The notes: generated by a model from the sequence alone, not told the origin. A stretch of DNA of 64,000 bases from Paenibacillus sp. GP183 (GCF_900104695.1 NZ_FNSW01000001.1:4632501-4696500), one strand, 5' to 3'. Positions 19,864 to 28,989 are shown, counted from the first letter of the stretch. Numbers and translations are program-made.

Positions 19864-21174
19864 ATGAAAAAATGGTCTAATGTTTTGCTAATTTCTACTG
19901 TTGCTTCCGCAATGGCACTTACTGGGTGCTCCAACACAACAAAGACGCCTGCGGCATCTGGCGGTGCATCTGCTACTGCAGCTCCGACGGCAGCAGCGAA
20001 AACAAGCGAGCCGGTTACTGTCAGCTTGGCCGGATGGGGATCCAGTCCGGAAGAAGGAGATTTGCTGAAGCAAGTATTGAAAGACTTCGAAACCAAATAC
20101 CCGAACATCAAAGTCAAATATGAAGTCATCGCTGACCAGTATATGGATGTGATGAAAACAAGATTGATCGGCGGCCAAGGTCCTGACGTTTTTTATTTGG
20201 ACGCTTTTGAAGCCCCCGCTCTCATTGCCAAAGGAGTCGTTGAACCGCTTGACGGTTATGTTAAACCCGAATTCGATGTGGCCGACTTTGAACAGCCGCT
20301 GCTGAATGCTTTCAAGGTGGATGGCAAGACTTACGGATTCCCTAAAGATTTCTCTACACTTGCCATGTTCTACAACAAGAAGGATTTTGAAGCAGCAGGC
20401 ATCACTAAGCCCCCTGCAACCTGGGAAGAGCTTCAAGCTGCAGCCCAGAAGCTGACCAAAAAAGAAGGCGACAAAGTCGTGCGTTACGGAATGGGTGTTG
20501 CACCTGAGCTGGCTCGTCAAATGTTTATGGTGCAAGCATTCGGCGGTAAAGTGTCCGACGACAAAGGAAATGCGGCTTTCGCAACTCCGGAAGGATTAAA
20601 GGGTTTGCAGCTTGTCATCGATCAGCATAATGTTGCTAAAACCTCCGGAGAGCCCAAAGAAGTAGGAGCAGGATGGGGAGGAGAGATGTTCGGCCAAGGT
20701 AAAGCCTCCATTGTATTTGAAGGGAACTGGGCGATTCCTTACCTGGCTAACACTTTCAAAGATATTCAATATGGCACAGCGGAGCTTCCAACCGTTAATG
20801 GAAAAAAAGCCACTATGGCCTACACCGTTGCTTACGTTATGAACAAGGCGTCCAAGCAAAAAGAAGCGGCATGGACATTAATTTCCTATCTGACCGGTAA
20901 AGAAGGAATGAAAACCTGGACCAGCAAGGGCTTTGCGCTTCCAACCCGCAAATCTGTCGCACAACAGCTTGGTTACGACAAGGATCCTCTGCGTGGAGCA
21001 CTTGTTGCCGGCGCATCTTATGCAACTCCTTGGCAAGCTGGAGCAACACTTCCAACGATCATGACTAATTTCAATAATCAATTCGTCGATGCATTCTTAG
21101 GCAAAAGCGCATTAGGAGATGCAATGAAAAAAGCTCAGGATACAGCTAATAAGGAAATTGCAGCTAGTAAATAA
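19864..21174 (+). CDS. Sugar ABC transporter substrate-binding lipoprotein
   Basis: 436 residues with an N-terminal lipoprotein signal: KKWSN, a hydrophobic core and the lipobox LTGC (Cys about 22), then a Thr/Ala-rich tether. The mature part is a family 1 solute-binding protein (MalE/UgpB type), with YPNIKVKYEVIADQYMDV and a C-terminal PTIMTNFNNQFVDAF. Linkage to a debranching glucosidase suggests an alpha-glucan oligosaccharide ligand (inference). It lies 53 bp after the hydrolase and is preceded by GGGAGG. Confidence 0.93.
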   Translation: MKKWSNVLLISTVASAMALTGCSNTTKTPAASGGASATAAPTAAAKTSEPVTVSLAGWGSSPEEGDLLKQVLKDFETKYPNIKVKYEVIADQYMDVMKTRLIGGQGPDVFYLDAFEAPALIAKGVVEPLDGYVKPEFDVADFEQPLLNAFKVDGKTYGFPKDFSTLAMFYNKKDFEAAGITKPPATWEELQAAAQKLTKKEGDKVVRYGMGVAPELARQMFMVQAFGGKVSDDKGNAAFATPEGLKGLQLVIDQHNVAKTSGEPKEVGAGWGGEMFGQGKASIVFEGNWAIPYLANTFKDIQYGTAELPTVNGKKATMAYTVAYVMNKASKQKEAAWTLISYLTGKEGMKTWTSKGFALPTRKSVAQQLGYDKDPLRGALVAGASYATPWQAGATLPTIMTNFNNQFVDAFLGKSALGDAMKKAQDTANKEIAASK

Positions 21175-21257
21175 CGAAAAATACAAGAAATCTTGACTTG
21201 CTATTAAGGAGGGAGGAATCTCCCTCCCTACTTTTCATTTGTAAGGAGGTGCTGGAA

Positions 21258-22154
21258 ATGAGAAGGCATGGATGGAGAAAAAATCTAAGAGATGTGCTGA
21301 CTGGGTACACGTTTATGTCTCCGGCTATTTTAATTTTAGGCACATTCGTATTTCTTCCTGTGATCTATGCCGTATATCTATCCTTCAACAAGGTAAATCT
21401 GCTGGGAGATGTAAGCTACAAACTGATTTGGTTCAAAAACTTTGCGAGAATCGCCCAAGACGAAAGAGCTTGGATTGCGCTTAAAAACACGGCGTCCTTT
21501 GTGCTGTTTGTTGTACCCTTACAATCTGTACTTGCCCTTTTGCTTGCTTCCATTCTGAACGCGAAGCTGAAAGGGAAAAATCTCTTTCGCGTGATTTTTT
21601 TCTTGCCCACCGTAACATCATCTGCTGTACTAACGCTCATCTTCATGTGGATATATAATTCGAATGGCCTGCTTAATCACATATTGTCTATTCTGGGGCT
21701 GCCTGAATACAACTGGCTGGGTGATCCTGCTGTTGCACTGAAGGGCATCATGCTCATGAATATATGGTCTACCGCTCCTTACTTTATGGTCATTTATTTG
21801 GCTGCCTTGCAAGACATACCTGATTCGCTTTATGAGTCAGCAAAGTTGGACGGCGCAAACGCTTGGTCAAGATTTATTTATATTACTTATCCGATGCTGA
21901 AGCCGGCGACTTTCTTTGTTGTCGTCATGGGGATTATCGGAACTTTTCAATTATTTGATCAATCCTACATTTTCTCGGCGGGCTCCGGAGGTCCGAATAA
22001 TTCGACATTAACGCTTGCTCTGTTGATCTATCAATATGCCTTCAAAAACCTGGATATGGGCTATGCTTCCGCTCTGGCGGTTTTACTGGCGATCGTTATT
22101 ATGGGGGCAACTCTGATCCAGCGCAGATTATTTACTGAAGAAAAACTGAACTAA
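21258..22154 (+). CDS. Sugar ABC transporter permease (MalF type)
   Basis: 298 residues, six membrane segments, and the EAA loop ESAKLDGANAWSRFIYITYPML that docks the ATPase. The start is the ATG 8 bases after TAAGGAGGTG; the open frame extends upstream without a binding site. It lies between the binding protein and the second permease. Confidence 0.93.
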   Translation: MRRHGWRKNLRDVLTGYTFMSPAILILGTFVFLPVIYAVYLSFNKVNLLGDVSYKLIWFKNFARIAQDERAWIALKNTASFVLFVVPLQSVLALLLASILNAKLKGKNLFRVIFFLPTVTSSAVLTLIFMWIYNSNGLLNHILSILGLPEYNWLGDPAVALKGIMLMNIWSTAPYFMVIYLAALQDIPDSLYESAKLDGANAWSRFIYITYPMLKPATFFVVVMGIIGTFQLFDQSYIFSAGSGGPNNSTLTLALLIYQYAFKNLDMGYASALAVLLAIVIMGATLIQRRLFTEEKLN

Positions 22155-22181
22155 TCATTTGGCGAAAAAGGGGTGAACCCG

Positions 22182-23015
22182 ATGCAGAAGCAAGAAAGAT
22201 TGTGGTTTCTCAAATGGATCATGTATGCAATGTTGATTGCATATTCCGTGATTACACTCGTTCCATTCCTATGGGCACTGTCGTCTTCATTCAAAACATT
22301 GTCCGAAATTGTTGCCGGAGGACTTAACTTTATCCCGAAACATTTCACCTTTCAAAATTATTCAGATATTTTTATCCGCGAACCGCTTTTTTTGCGCTGG
22401 ATGTACAACAGCATGCTGGTGGCCGTCATTGCTACGGCAAGTAATCTCTTTATCAATTCGCTTTCAGGATATGCGCTTGCCCGAGTCAATTTTCTTGGCA
22501 ACAAGACGATGTTTTTACTGATATTGGCGGTTCAGATGATCCCGGGACAGCTAACCATTGTGCCCGCTTATTTGATCTTAAAACAGCTCGGAATGCTCAA
22601 TTCGTACTATGCGTTGACATTGCCGGTTATGGCCAACGCTACATTCATCTTTATGATGCGCCAATTTTTCATCAATTTCCCCAAGGAGCTGGAAGAAGCC
22701 GCAGAGCTTGACGGGCTAAGCCGTTTCGGCACATTCCTGCGGGTTGCGCTGCCTCTGGCAGGACCCGCGCTCGCCGCTCAAACGATTTTTATCTTCATGG
22801 GGACATGGAATGAATTTTTGAAGCCCTTGATGTTTGTATCGGATAAATCCATGTTTACGCTGCCGCTCGGACTGAATACGTTTAAAGGTCAAATGATCAG
22901 CTACTGGAATTACATCATGGCCGCTTCGATGGTCTTCACGATTCCTGCGATAATCATCTATGCCTTCTTCAACCGCTTTTTCATTAAAGGAATTACTTTT
23001 ACCGGAACCAAATAG
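22182..23015 (+). CDS. Sugar ABC transporter permease (MalG type)
   Basis: 277 residues with six membrane segments and the EAA loop EEAAELDGLSRFGTFLRVALP. The ATG is preceded by AAGGGGTGAAC. It is the last gene of the operon: no ATP-binding subunit is present, so a shared MsmX-type ATPase encoded elsewhere is likely, as is common in Firmicutes for this family. Confidence 0.93.
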   Translation: MQKQERLWFLKWIMYAMLIAYSVITLVPFLWALSSSFKTLSEIVAGGLNFIPKHFTFQNYSDIFIREPLFLRWMYNSMLVAVIATASNLFINSLSGYALARVNFLGNKTMFLLILAVQMIPGQLTIVPAYLILKQLGMLNSYYALTLPVMANATFIFMMRQFFINFPKELEEAAELDGLSRFGTFLRVALPLAGPALAAQTIFIFMGTWNEFLKPLMFVSDKSMFTLPLGLNTFKGQMISYWNYIMAASMVFTIPAIIIYAFFNRFFIKGITFTGTK

Positions 23016-23028
23016 AAGTTGAAAAATG

Positions 23029-23061
23029 AGGGCGCCTTGAATAATGGGCTGCCCTTTTTTT
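23029..23061 (+). terminator. Probable terminator of the sugar operon
   Basis: A short GC stem (AGGGC...GCCCT, with an additional CC/GG) is followed by seven T. The stem is short, so confidence is moderate. Confidence 0.55.
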
Positions 23062-23118
23062 GTTGTTGCTTCCTTGTAAGCTTTTGTGTGAAAATCAGGA
23101 AGAAAAGGAGTGGAGAGC

Positions 23119-24312
23119 ATGGATCAAATTCGTAATTTAAAACAGGAAGAATTATCCGAAAGCATGGCCCTGTCAGAGTTTGCTTTTCAATTTGAGCTTG
23201 CGGAAGAGGCAAGAAAAGAACGAATCCGTGGACTGAAGCCTGACCGAGTGTGGGGTTATTTTGTTGATGGACAATTAGCATCCAAGCTGACTGTACTGGA
23301 ATTTCATACATGGCTTCAGGGCAAGTCCTTTGCCATGGGAGGATTAGCCGGGGTAGCCACCTGGCCGGAATTCCGGCGTAAGGGAATGGTGGGTCAACTG
23401 CTGAGGCACGCCTTGAAAGCCATGAAAGCTGCAGGAGAAACAGTTTCGTTTCTTCATCCTTTTGAATTTTCTTTTTATCGCAAATATGGCTGGGAAACGT
23501 ATGTCCACTTTCTAAAATATGAAATTCCGACCGAGCAGCTGCCTCGATTCGATATGGAAGAGGGCACTCATATCCAAAGAATTAGCAGCAAGGATTGGAA
23601 GCTTCTGAACAGCGTCTATGAACAATATGCAAAAGGCTACAACGGAATGTTGATGCGAGATGAGGAATGGTGGACCAACCGTTATTTCAAGCTCAAAAAA
23701 GGGAATGCCGTTACATATCGCAATCCGCAAGGGGAGTTAAAAGGCTACATGTACTATCAGGTCATGGATAAAACCTGCACCATACATGAGCTTGTTTTTC
23801 TGGACGAAGCAGCACGCCGGGGATTATGGAAATTTATTGCCAATCATGATTCCATGATCCAAAAAGTCATTTTGCAAGCGCCATCGGATGATAAGCTGCC
23901 TTTTCTATTGACCAATCCCCGGATCAAGCAGGAGATTGTCCCTTATTTTATGGCGAGGATTGTGGATGTTGAGAATTTCATAAAACAGTATCCATTTGCA
24001 AAAGCAGGAGTTGGAAAACCGTTGTTTATTCAAGTTTCCGATCAGCATGCTGAATGGAACAATGGCTTGTTTGAAATTCAGGTTAACGATGCCGGGGAAG
24101 CGAAGATAGTAAAGCATAGCGATGAGAAAGATACGGACAAAGGCGCTGTACCTTTGATCTGTGATATACAAACACTAACTGCATGCTTGATGGGCTACCA
24201 GAAGGCAGCTTTTCTCCAGCAAATCGGCCGAATTCAAGGAGATACTGCCGATGTTGGGCGATTGGAGAAGTTGATCCCGGAGCGTTCAACCTACCTGGCG
24301 GATTTCTTTTAA
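23119..24312 (+). CDS. GNAT N-acetyltransferase, Eis-like
   Basis: 397 residues with the layout of Eis-type proteins: an N-terminal GNAT domain (GGLAGVATWPEFRRKGMVGQLL is the acetyl-CoA pyrophosphate loop), a second degenerate GNAT domain, and a C-terminal sterol-carrier-like domain (about 300-397). Such enzymes acetylate amines, including aminoglycosides in some species, but the substrate here is unknown. The ATG is 8 bases after AAAGGAG. It is flanked downstream by a repeat-bearing gap. Confidence 0.88.
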   Translation: MDQIRNLKQEELSESMALSEFAFQFELAEEARKERIRGLKPDRVWGYFVDGQLASKLTVLEFHTWLQGKSFAMGGLAGVATWPEFRRKGMVGQLLRHALKAMKAAGETVSFLHPFEFSFYRKYGWETYVHFLKYEIPTEQLPRFDMEEGTHIQRISSKDWKLLNSVYEQYAKGYNGMLMRDEEWWTNRYFKLKKGNAVTYRNPQGELKGYMYYQVMDKTCTIHELVFLDEAARRGLWKFIANHDSMIQKVILQAPSDDKLPFLLTNPRIKQEIVPYFMARIVDVENFIKQYPFAKAGVGKPLFIQVSDQHAEWNNGLFEIQVNDAGEAKIVKHSDEKDTDKGAVPLICDIQTLTACLMGYQKAAFLQQIGRIQGDTADVGRLEKLIPERSTYLADFF

Positions 24313-24352
24313 TAATTGAAGGAAAATCATGATGACTTAGCGCGCCTATTTA

Positions 24353-24543
24353 CTGGAAGCATGTTTTTCATTCTTCCAGCACAAGAGAAAAAGTAAACCG
24401 GTGCTGGAAGGATGTTTTTCATCGTTCCAGTAGCAGTTCTTGGCCCAATGGGCTTCTTTTTACTTCTGGAAGCATGTTTTTCATTCTACCAGCACAGGAG
24501 AAAAAGAAAACCGGTGCTGGAAGGATGTTTTTCATTCTGTCAC
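24353..24543. repeat. Four copies of a 27-bp hairpin element in a partial tandem duplication
   Basis: Copies start at 24353, 24404, 24466 and 24517. The core is CTGGAAG-N-ATG-TTTTT-CAT-N-CTTCCAG. The first copy folds perfectly apart from one mismatch, the third and fourth are worn on the right arm. Copies 1+2 and 3+4 form a block of about 75 bp repeated with a 113-bp period. A fifth relative lies at 58728. None is in a gene. Confidence 0.85.
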
Positions 24544-24591
24544 CATTAGAGGGTTACGCCAAAGCGGCAAACGGGACTTCTCGCCAATCTG

Positions 24592-24628
24592 AACCCGCTT
24601 GAACCTGTAGGTTCAAGCGGGTTTTTTT
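24592..24628 (+). terminator. Strong Rho-independent terminator far from any coding end
   Basis: A 14-bp perfect stem (AACCCGCTTGAACC and complement) with loop TGTA is followed by seven T. The nearest upstream stop is about 280 bp away and the next gene starts 180 bp later. It could end a small RNA or act as an attenuator. The rest of 24544-24808 holds no gene I can support. Confidence 0.9.
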
Positions 24629-24808
24629 ACTTGCCCGTCATTCATTTGGATCATGCGCTTTGTGCGGCGGCGCAACAATCGCAGCTCTGGTCTGATTCTC
24701 TCCTAGACCAAGGTCCAGGTTGAATAACAGTCGCTGGTCCGTTTTGTTTCAGACGTTTCTTGCCTAAAATAAAGAATATAAGATCAAGTACGAGAGGCGG
24801 AAATTAAG

Positions 24809-25114
24809 ATGTCTTTGAACAAAACGAGCGGATTGGCGCTGCTGCTGATTTTAATAGGAGGTCTTGTGCTGTTTAACAAGCTGGGCTTTCATTTTCACAT
24901 CATGGGTTATCTGGTGCCTTTAGCTATTGCCGGACTAGGCTATGTTGGAATAAGGAACGGCAAAAAGATAGGCTGGTTCTTCATGATACTGGGAATTGTG
25001 ATATTGGCTGCAAAGCTGTCTTGGCTGTTCTCGATTGTATTTGCGGTGCTGCTCATTGGCTTTGGGATTTCAATGATCAAACGACAAACCAATTCCGGCA
25101 GGTATGATATCTAG
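24809..25114 (+). CDS. Small membrane protein with LiaI/LiaF-like TM region
   Basis: 101 residues, almost entirely hydrophobic: four short segments in two hairpins (GLALLLILIGGLVLFNKLG; YLVPLAIAGLGYVGI; WFFMILGIVILAAK; SIVFAVLLIGFGISMI). The pattern matches the LiaI-LiaF-type transmembrane region. It directly precedes a PspA/LiaH-like gene, as liaI precedes liaH in Bacillus; a membrane anchor for that protein is inferred. GAGAGGCGG is the ribosome site. Confidence 0.75.
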   Translation: MSLNKTSGLALLLILIGGLVLFNKLGFHFHIMGYLVPLAIAGLGYVGIRNGKKIGWFFMILGIVILAAKLSWLFSIVFAVLLIGFGISMIKRQTNSGRYDI

Positions 25115-25165
25115 CTGATCCTAGATTTGAAAAAGGTTGGGGGGCTTTATCTAATGGGAGTAATG

Positions 25166-25759
25166 ATGAGAATACGGGACTTGGCCGAATCGGCCTGGCA
25201 CGACTTCACCGAGCGCGCGACCGATCCGCAGCGCGAAGACAGCCTGCTTGCCGCGAAGCGCAAGCAATTGCAAGAGACGGAGCGTCTGTATGAGCAGACG
25301 CTCCAGCAGGCCATCTCCCTCCGGCAGCAGCAAAGCAGCGCCGCAGAGATGGCCGCGAAGCGCGGCGAGCAAGCGGAGCTCGCCTTGAGAGCGGGCGAAG
25401 AGACGCTGGCGCGTCTCGCGCTGCAAGAGAAGCTGTTCGCCGAAGCGAGCGTCAGCGAGTGCGGCGCGCAGTACGCGCAGTGCCAGGACGCGGTGCTCGC
25501 GCTGGCGGAAGAGCTTCGCCTGCAGCGGGCCGACTTCACCGAGGCGAGCAAGCAGCGCGAGGCGTACTCCGCGCAGGCAGGCTCGTCGCAGCAGCGGCGC
25601 ATGGACCAGCGCAGCGCGGCGCAGGCGACGATGCGCGAGCTTGGCATCGCGGGCCGGGAGATCGGCTGCGATGTGGGCGAGGCGCTCCGCGAAGCGGGCA
25701 GCGTCCTGCAGCGGGAGCTGCGGGACATGCGCTGCAAGGAGCGGCATGGCCGCAAATAG
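25166..25759 (+). CDS. PspA/IM30 (LiaH-like) family protein
   Basis: About 197 residues, almost wholly helical and rich in Ala, Glu, Gln and Arg, with long coiled-coil heptads. The N-terminus RIRDLAESAWHDFTERATDP matches the amphipathic start of LiaH/PspA proteins, which form rings protecting a stressed membrane. The ATG before RIRDL is chosen, with GGGAG 5 bases upstream. The DNA is strikingly GC-rich with GCG/CGC-dominated codons, unlike neighbours on both sides; a codon-use shift or foreign allele is possible. It lies between the LiaI-like and LiaF-like genes. Confidence 0.75.
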   Translation: MRIRDLAESAWHDFTERATDPQREDSLLAAKRKQLQETERLYEQTLQQAISLRQQQSSAAEMAAKRGEQAELALRAGEETLARLALQEKLFAEASVSECGAQYAQCQDAVLALAEELRLQRADFTEASKQREAYSAQAGSSQQRRMDQRSAAQATMRELGIAGREIGCDVGEALREAGSVLQRELRDMRCKERHGRK

Positions 25760-25846
25760 CGGCGGCTGCGGCTCCGGCTCCGGCTTTGTCATGCGGGCAG
25801 CGGCCAATTTCGCTGCAGCGCCCTAAGGTTGACATTCCCGCTGTAA

Positions 25847-25877
25847 CCCTGATAATCGGTGCCATCAGGGAGCTTTT
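25847..25877 (+). terminator. Probable terminator after the PspA-like gene
   Basis: The stem CCCTGAT/ATCAGGG is followed by AGCTTTTT. It is modest in strength. Confidence 0.55.
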
Positions 25878-25895
25878 TCTCACAAGAAAAGCATC

Positions 25896-25924
25896 TTGGA
25901 GGCTGTACTATCTTGTGGTATGCT
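25896..25924 (+). promoter_or_regulatory. Sigma-A-type promoter for the LiaF-like operon
   Basis: TTGGAG and TATGCT are separated by exactly 17 bp, about 95 bp before the LiaF-like start codon. Confidence 0.5.
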
Positions 25925-26017
25925 AGGAAAGGTATAAAAGCCATAGGGCAGGATAGTGCCGCTGTGGCTTTTGCTTTATGCAGGGACTTAAACGCGCAGC
26001 TAGAGGAGGTGTGAGTA

Positions 26018-26680
26018 ATGGAGGAGCCAACGAAAAACAACCGTAACCGGAACACGGCACTGGTGCTGATTGGAGCCGGTCTTTTTTTGCTGTTGGATCA
26101 TACAATCGGCTTTTTTCCCATTCTCGCGGCTTTCCTGGTGCTGCTCGGTATTCATAAAATTCGTTCGCATTCGGACCGCAAAGGCTATTTATGGGTAGTC
26201 ATCGGGGCCGTTATTTTGCTTGGAAACAGTTTTTCCTTCGTCGTTGCCATAGTTCTTATATCCCTTGGTTTCTTTTATATCAGATCCAAAAAGGTCCACA
26301 GGGACCATACCTATGTGAACAAGCAAAAGGTGATCGACAGCATACGTCTCGGCAAAGAGCCCTGGATTCTCAAGGACAGCAGTATTTGGTACGTTATCGG
26401 GGAAACCCATATTGATTTGTCTTTGGCCATTTTGGAGAAAAAAGAGACGACGCTTATCCTGCAAGGGGTTTTAGGCGATATCGATATCATTGTTCCGGAG
26501 GATATCGGTGTGAGTGTTCAAGCCTCCGTCGTATTTGGCCAAATTGATGTGGCGGCGCACAAGGAAGCAGGGGTGATGAACAAGCTGTTCTGGCAGTCCC
26601 CGAACTATGATCAGTGCGACCACCAGATGAAACTTATCATTTCATATATCGTAGGAAACATCGACATCAAAATTTTGTAA
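26018..26680 (+). CDS. liaF: LiaF-like cell-envelope stress regulator
   Basis: 220 residues. The first 90 are hydrophobic, with about four membrane segments. The remainder is the soluble 'cell wall-active antibiotics response' domain, with parallel beta-strand repeats (ILQGVLGDIDIIVPEDIGVSVQASVVFGQIDV region) and a typical C-terminus IVGNIDIKIL. LiaF holds the LiaS kinase inactive until the envelope is stressed. AGAGGAGGTG is 8 bases before the ATG. It is followed by kinase and response regulator genes in the canonical order. Confidence 0.88.
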   Translation: MEEPTKNNRNRNTALVLIGAGLFLLLDHTIGFFPILAAFLVLLGIHKIRSHSDRKGYLWVVIGAVILLGNSFSFVVAIVLISLGFFYIRSKKVHRDHTYVNKQKVIDSIRLGKEPWILKDSSIWYVIGETHIDLSLAILEKKETTLILQGVLGDIDIIVPEDIGVSVQASVVFGQIDVAAHKEAGVMNKLFWQSPNYDQCDHQMKLIISYIVGNIDIKIL

Positions 26681-26715
26681 TGACTTGCAAAAAGAGATGA
26701 GGAGGGTCATCGCCC

Positions 26716-27777
26716 TTGGACGGCTATAAACGCAGACTGACGAATATGATATGGCGCAGCATGGGCGAGTCGATCCTCTTCAGCCTGGTGATTTTGGGTG
26801 TGATCATCTATTATTTGGATTCTCGCGGATATCTCATGCCCTTAAAGGATTGGCAAACCGGCATTACGTTCAGTTTGATGGTGATCGGTTCCGTGATCGG
26901 GATCGGCGGCATATATGGATATTGGTACAGCAACCGCATCACACGCAGACTGGAACCTATTATGGAAACCATGCTATTATTGGAAAAGGGCAACTTTGCA
27001 CGCGCAGGCTTCAAGCTCGGTGAGGATGAAATCGGAAGGCTCGGCGAGCAGCTCGAACGTGTTACGATCAAATGGGAGGAACAAGTGACCTCCCTGCAGC
27101 GTTTGTCCAATGATAATGCGCAGTTGGCGGAGAAGGCCAAGTTTTCGGCAATTAATGACGAGCGCCAGCGTCTAGCCAGGGAGCTGCATGATGCGGTCAG
27201 CCAGCAGCTGTTTGCCATCTCGATGACAGCAACTGCGGTTGGCCGCACGCTTGAGAAAGATTTTGACAAGGCGCAGCGCCAAATCCATTTGATAGAAGAG
27301 ATGGCTGCTGTTGCCCAATCGGAGATGAGAGCGCTGCTGCTTCACTTGCGGCCTGTTCATTTGGAGGGCAAACGGCTTTCTGAAGGGCTGGTTGAGCTTC
27401 TGCATGAGCTGCAGGCCAAGGTGCCTATGGATATTTCCTGGGAGATGGATGAAGAGATTCGCCTGCCGAAAGGCATCGAGGACCATCTGTTTCGCATCGT
27501 TCAAGAAGCGTTATCGAATGCGCTCCGCCACTCCAAAGCTTCGATGCTGGAGGTCAAGCTGCTTCATCGTCCGGACGGCATCCGGCTTTCAATTCGCGAT
27601 AACGGCGTGGGCTTTAATCTGGATGCCAAGAAGCATACATCTTACGGCATTGTATCGATGAAGGAGCGGGTCAATGAAATCGGGGGCTCTTTGAACATCA
27701 TCACGGCACCCGACCGCGGAACGAGAATCGAAATTCGAGTTTCGATATTTGTTGAAGGAGATGAAGCGGATGGATGA
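26716..27777 (+). CDS. liaS: LiaS-like sensor histidine kinase
   Basis: 353 residues: two membrane helices (about 17-35 and 55-75) with a short external loop, a HAMP linker, then a HisKA_3 domain with phospho-acceptor His in [12 protein letters not shown] (about residue 157) and an HATPase_c domain ([31 protein letters not shown]). The tiny extracellular loop is the intramembrane-sensing architecture of LiaS/VraS kinases. It has a TTG start after GAGGAGG. Its stop overlaps the response regulator start. Confidence 0.9.
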   Translation: MDGYKRRLTNMIWRSMGESILFSLVILGVIIYYLDSRGYLMPLKDWQTGITFSLMVIGSVIGIGGIYGYWYSNRITRRLEPIMETMLLLEKGNFARAGFKLGEDEIGRLGEQLERVTIKWEEQVTSLQRLSNDNAQLAEKAKFSAINDERQRLARELHDAVSQQLFAISMTATAVGRTLEKDFDKAQRQIHLIEEMAAVAQSEMRALLLHLRPVHLEGKRLSEGLVELLHELQAKVPMDISWEMDEEIRLPKGIEDHLFRIVQEALSNALRHSKASMLEVKLLHRPDGIRLSIRDNGVGFNLDAKKHTSYGIVSMKERVNEIGGSLNIITAPDRGTRIEIRVSIFVEGDEADG

Positions 27778-28417
27778 GAGCAGCATCAAGGTACTGCTGG
27801 TTGACGATCATGAAATGGTTCGAATCGGCCTCGCGGCTGTACTGGGCACAGAAGACGGCATTGAAGTTGTCGGTGAAGCCGGCAACGGACATGACGGCAT
27901 TCGTCTGGCGCAGGAATATAAGCCGGAAGTCGTGCTGATGGATCTTGTGATGGAAGGTATGGATGGCATCGAGACGACTCGCAGACTTCTCCAGATTCAC
28001 CCTGAATGCAAGGTTATCGTGCTGACCAGCTTTCTCGATGATGAAAAAATGTACCCGGTCATAGAAGCCGGTGCTTTTAGTTATTTGCTCAAAACGTCCC
28101 GCGCTTCCGAGATCGCCTCGGCGATTCGTGCGGCCGCCAAGGGGCAGTCGATCCTGGAATCGCAGGTTGCGTCCAAGATTATGAACCGCTTCCGTCAGCC
28201 AAAAGCTGTTCCCGAACCTCATGAAGAGCTGACAGACCGTGAAATGGAAGTGCTGCGGCTCATTGCAGCCGGCAAATCGAATCAAGATGTCGCGGATGAC
28301 TTGTTCATTGGTGTTAAAACCGTTAAGTTTCACGTAACCAACATACTAGCCAAGCTCGGTGTGGAAGATCGCACACAAGCCGCTATTTATGCCTTTAAAC
28401 ATGGATTGGCCGAATAA
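27770..28417 (+). CDS. liaR: LiaR-like response regulator (NarL/LuxR type)
   Basis: 215 residues. The receiver domain has acidic residues in VDDHE, the phospho-acceptor Asp in VLMDLVMEG (about 55), Thr in LTSF and Lys in LLKTS. The C-terminal LuxR helix-turn-helix is [19 protein letters not shown] with [15 protein letters not shown]. The ATG chosen has AAGGAGATG 5-8 bases upstream and overlaps the kinase stop in ATGGATGA, implying translational coupling. Confidence 0.92.
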   Translation: MDESSIKVLLVDDHEMVRIGLAAVLGTEDGIEVVGEAGNGHDGIRLAQEYKPEVVLMDLVMEGMDGIETTRRLLQIHPECKVIVLTSFLDDEKMYPVIEAGAFSYLLKTSRASEIASAIRAAAKGQSILESQVASKIMNRFRQPKAVPEPHEELTDREMEVLRLIAAGKSNQDVADDLFIGVKTVKFHVTNILAKLGVEDRTQAAIYAFKHGLAE

Positions 28418-28440
28418 GGCCCGCAAAGGGGAGAACAACA

Positions 28441-28989
28441 ATGATCCTGCTCAAAAAAATGGGAAGCTGGCTCGGCTCCATCGCTATCGCTTTCGTATTG
28501 GTGGTTTTCCTGGGCGTATTCATTTTTCAATCTACCAAAGTACTGGGTCATTCTATGGATCCGACTTTACATGATACTCAAAAGGTATACGTGTCCAAAT
28601 TATCGCATACTTTTGCTCAAGCGCCGGATTATGGCGATATTGTCATTATAGACAGCCGTGTGGATCAAAAGCGGACCTTGATGAATGATTTGCTGGACAG
28701 TCCGCTGCTCAGCTTATTTCTTAAAGCGGACGATCGGCATGTATGGATCAAAAGAGTCATAGGGAAACCCGGAGACACGCTGGAATTTAAAAACCACAAA
28801 GTATACCGCAACGGTCAGGTCCTGGACGAGCCTTATGTGAAAGAGCAAATGATTTTTGAATCGGATAAACAATGGGTTGTGCCCGAGGGGCATATCTGGG
28901 TTATGGGAGATAATCGAAACAACAGCTCGGACAGCCGGGTGATCGGCTTTATTCCGCTGGATCATGTGCTGGGGAAAAAAGTATTTTAA
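28441..28989 (+). CDS. Type I signal peptidase
   Basis: 182 residues with one N-terminal membrane anchor (about 12-32). The serine nucleophile Ser38 is in GHSMDPTL, and the general base Lys104 in IKRVIGKPGDTLEF. The last conserved box MGDNRNNSSDSR is followed by GFIPLDHVLGK. It cleaves signal peptides outside the membrane. It lies 23 bp after liaR with a good binding site (GGGGAG) and ends at a strong terminator, so it belongs to the envelope-stress transcription unit. Confidence 0.93.
   Translation: MILLKKMGSWLGSIAIAFVLVVFLGVFIFQSTKVLGHSMDPTLHDTQKVYVSKLSHTFAQAPDYGDIVIIDSRVDQKRTLMNDLLDSPLLSLFLKADDRHVWIKRVIGKPGDTLEFKNHKVYRNGQVLDEPYVKEQMIFESDKQWVVPEGHIWVMGDNRNNSSDSRVIGFIPLDHVLGKKVF

Noticed and set aside
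24353-24543. CRISPR array
   Set aside because: The repeats are few, decayed and palindromic, with spacers that are themselves repeated; no cas genes are present.
25147-25883. Long overlapping open frames on both strands in the GC-rich PspA-like region
   Set aside because: GC-rich DNA lacks stops by chance; only the plus frame has the PspA/LiaH start and coiled-coil pattern.
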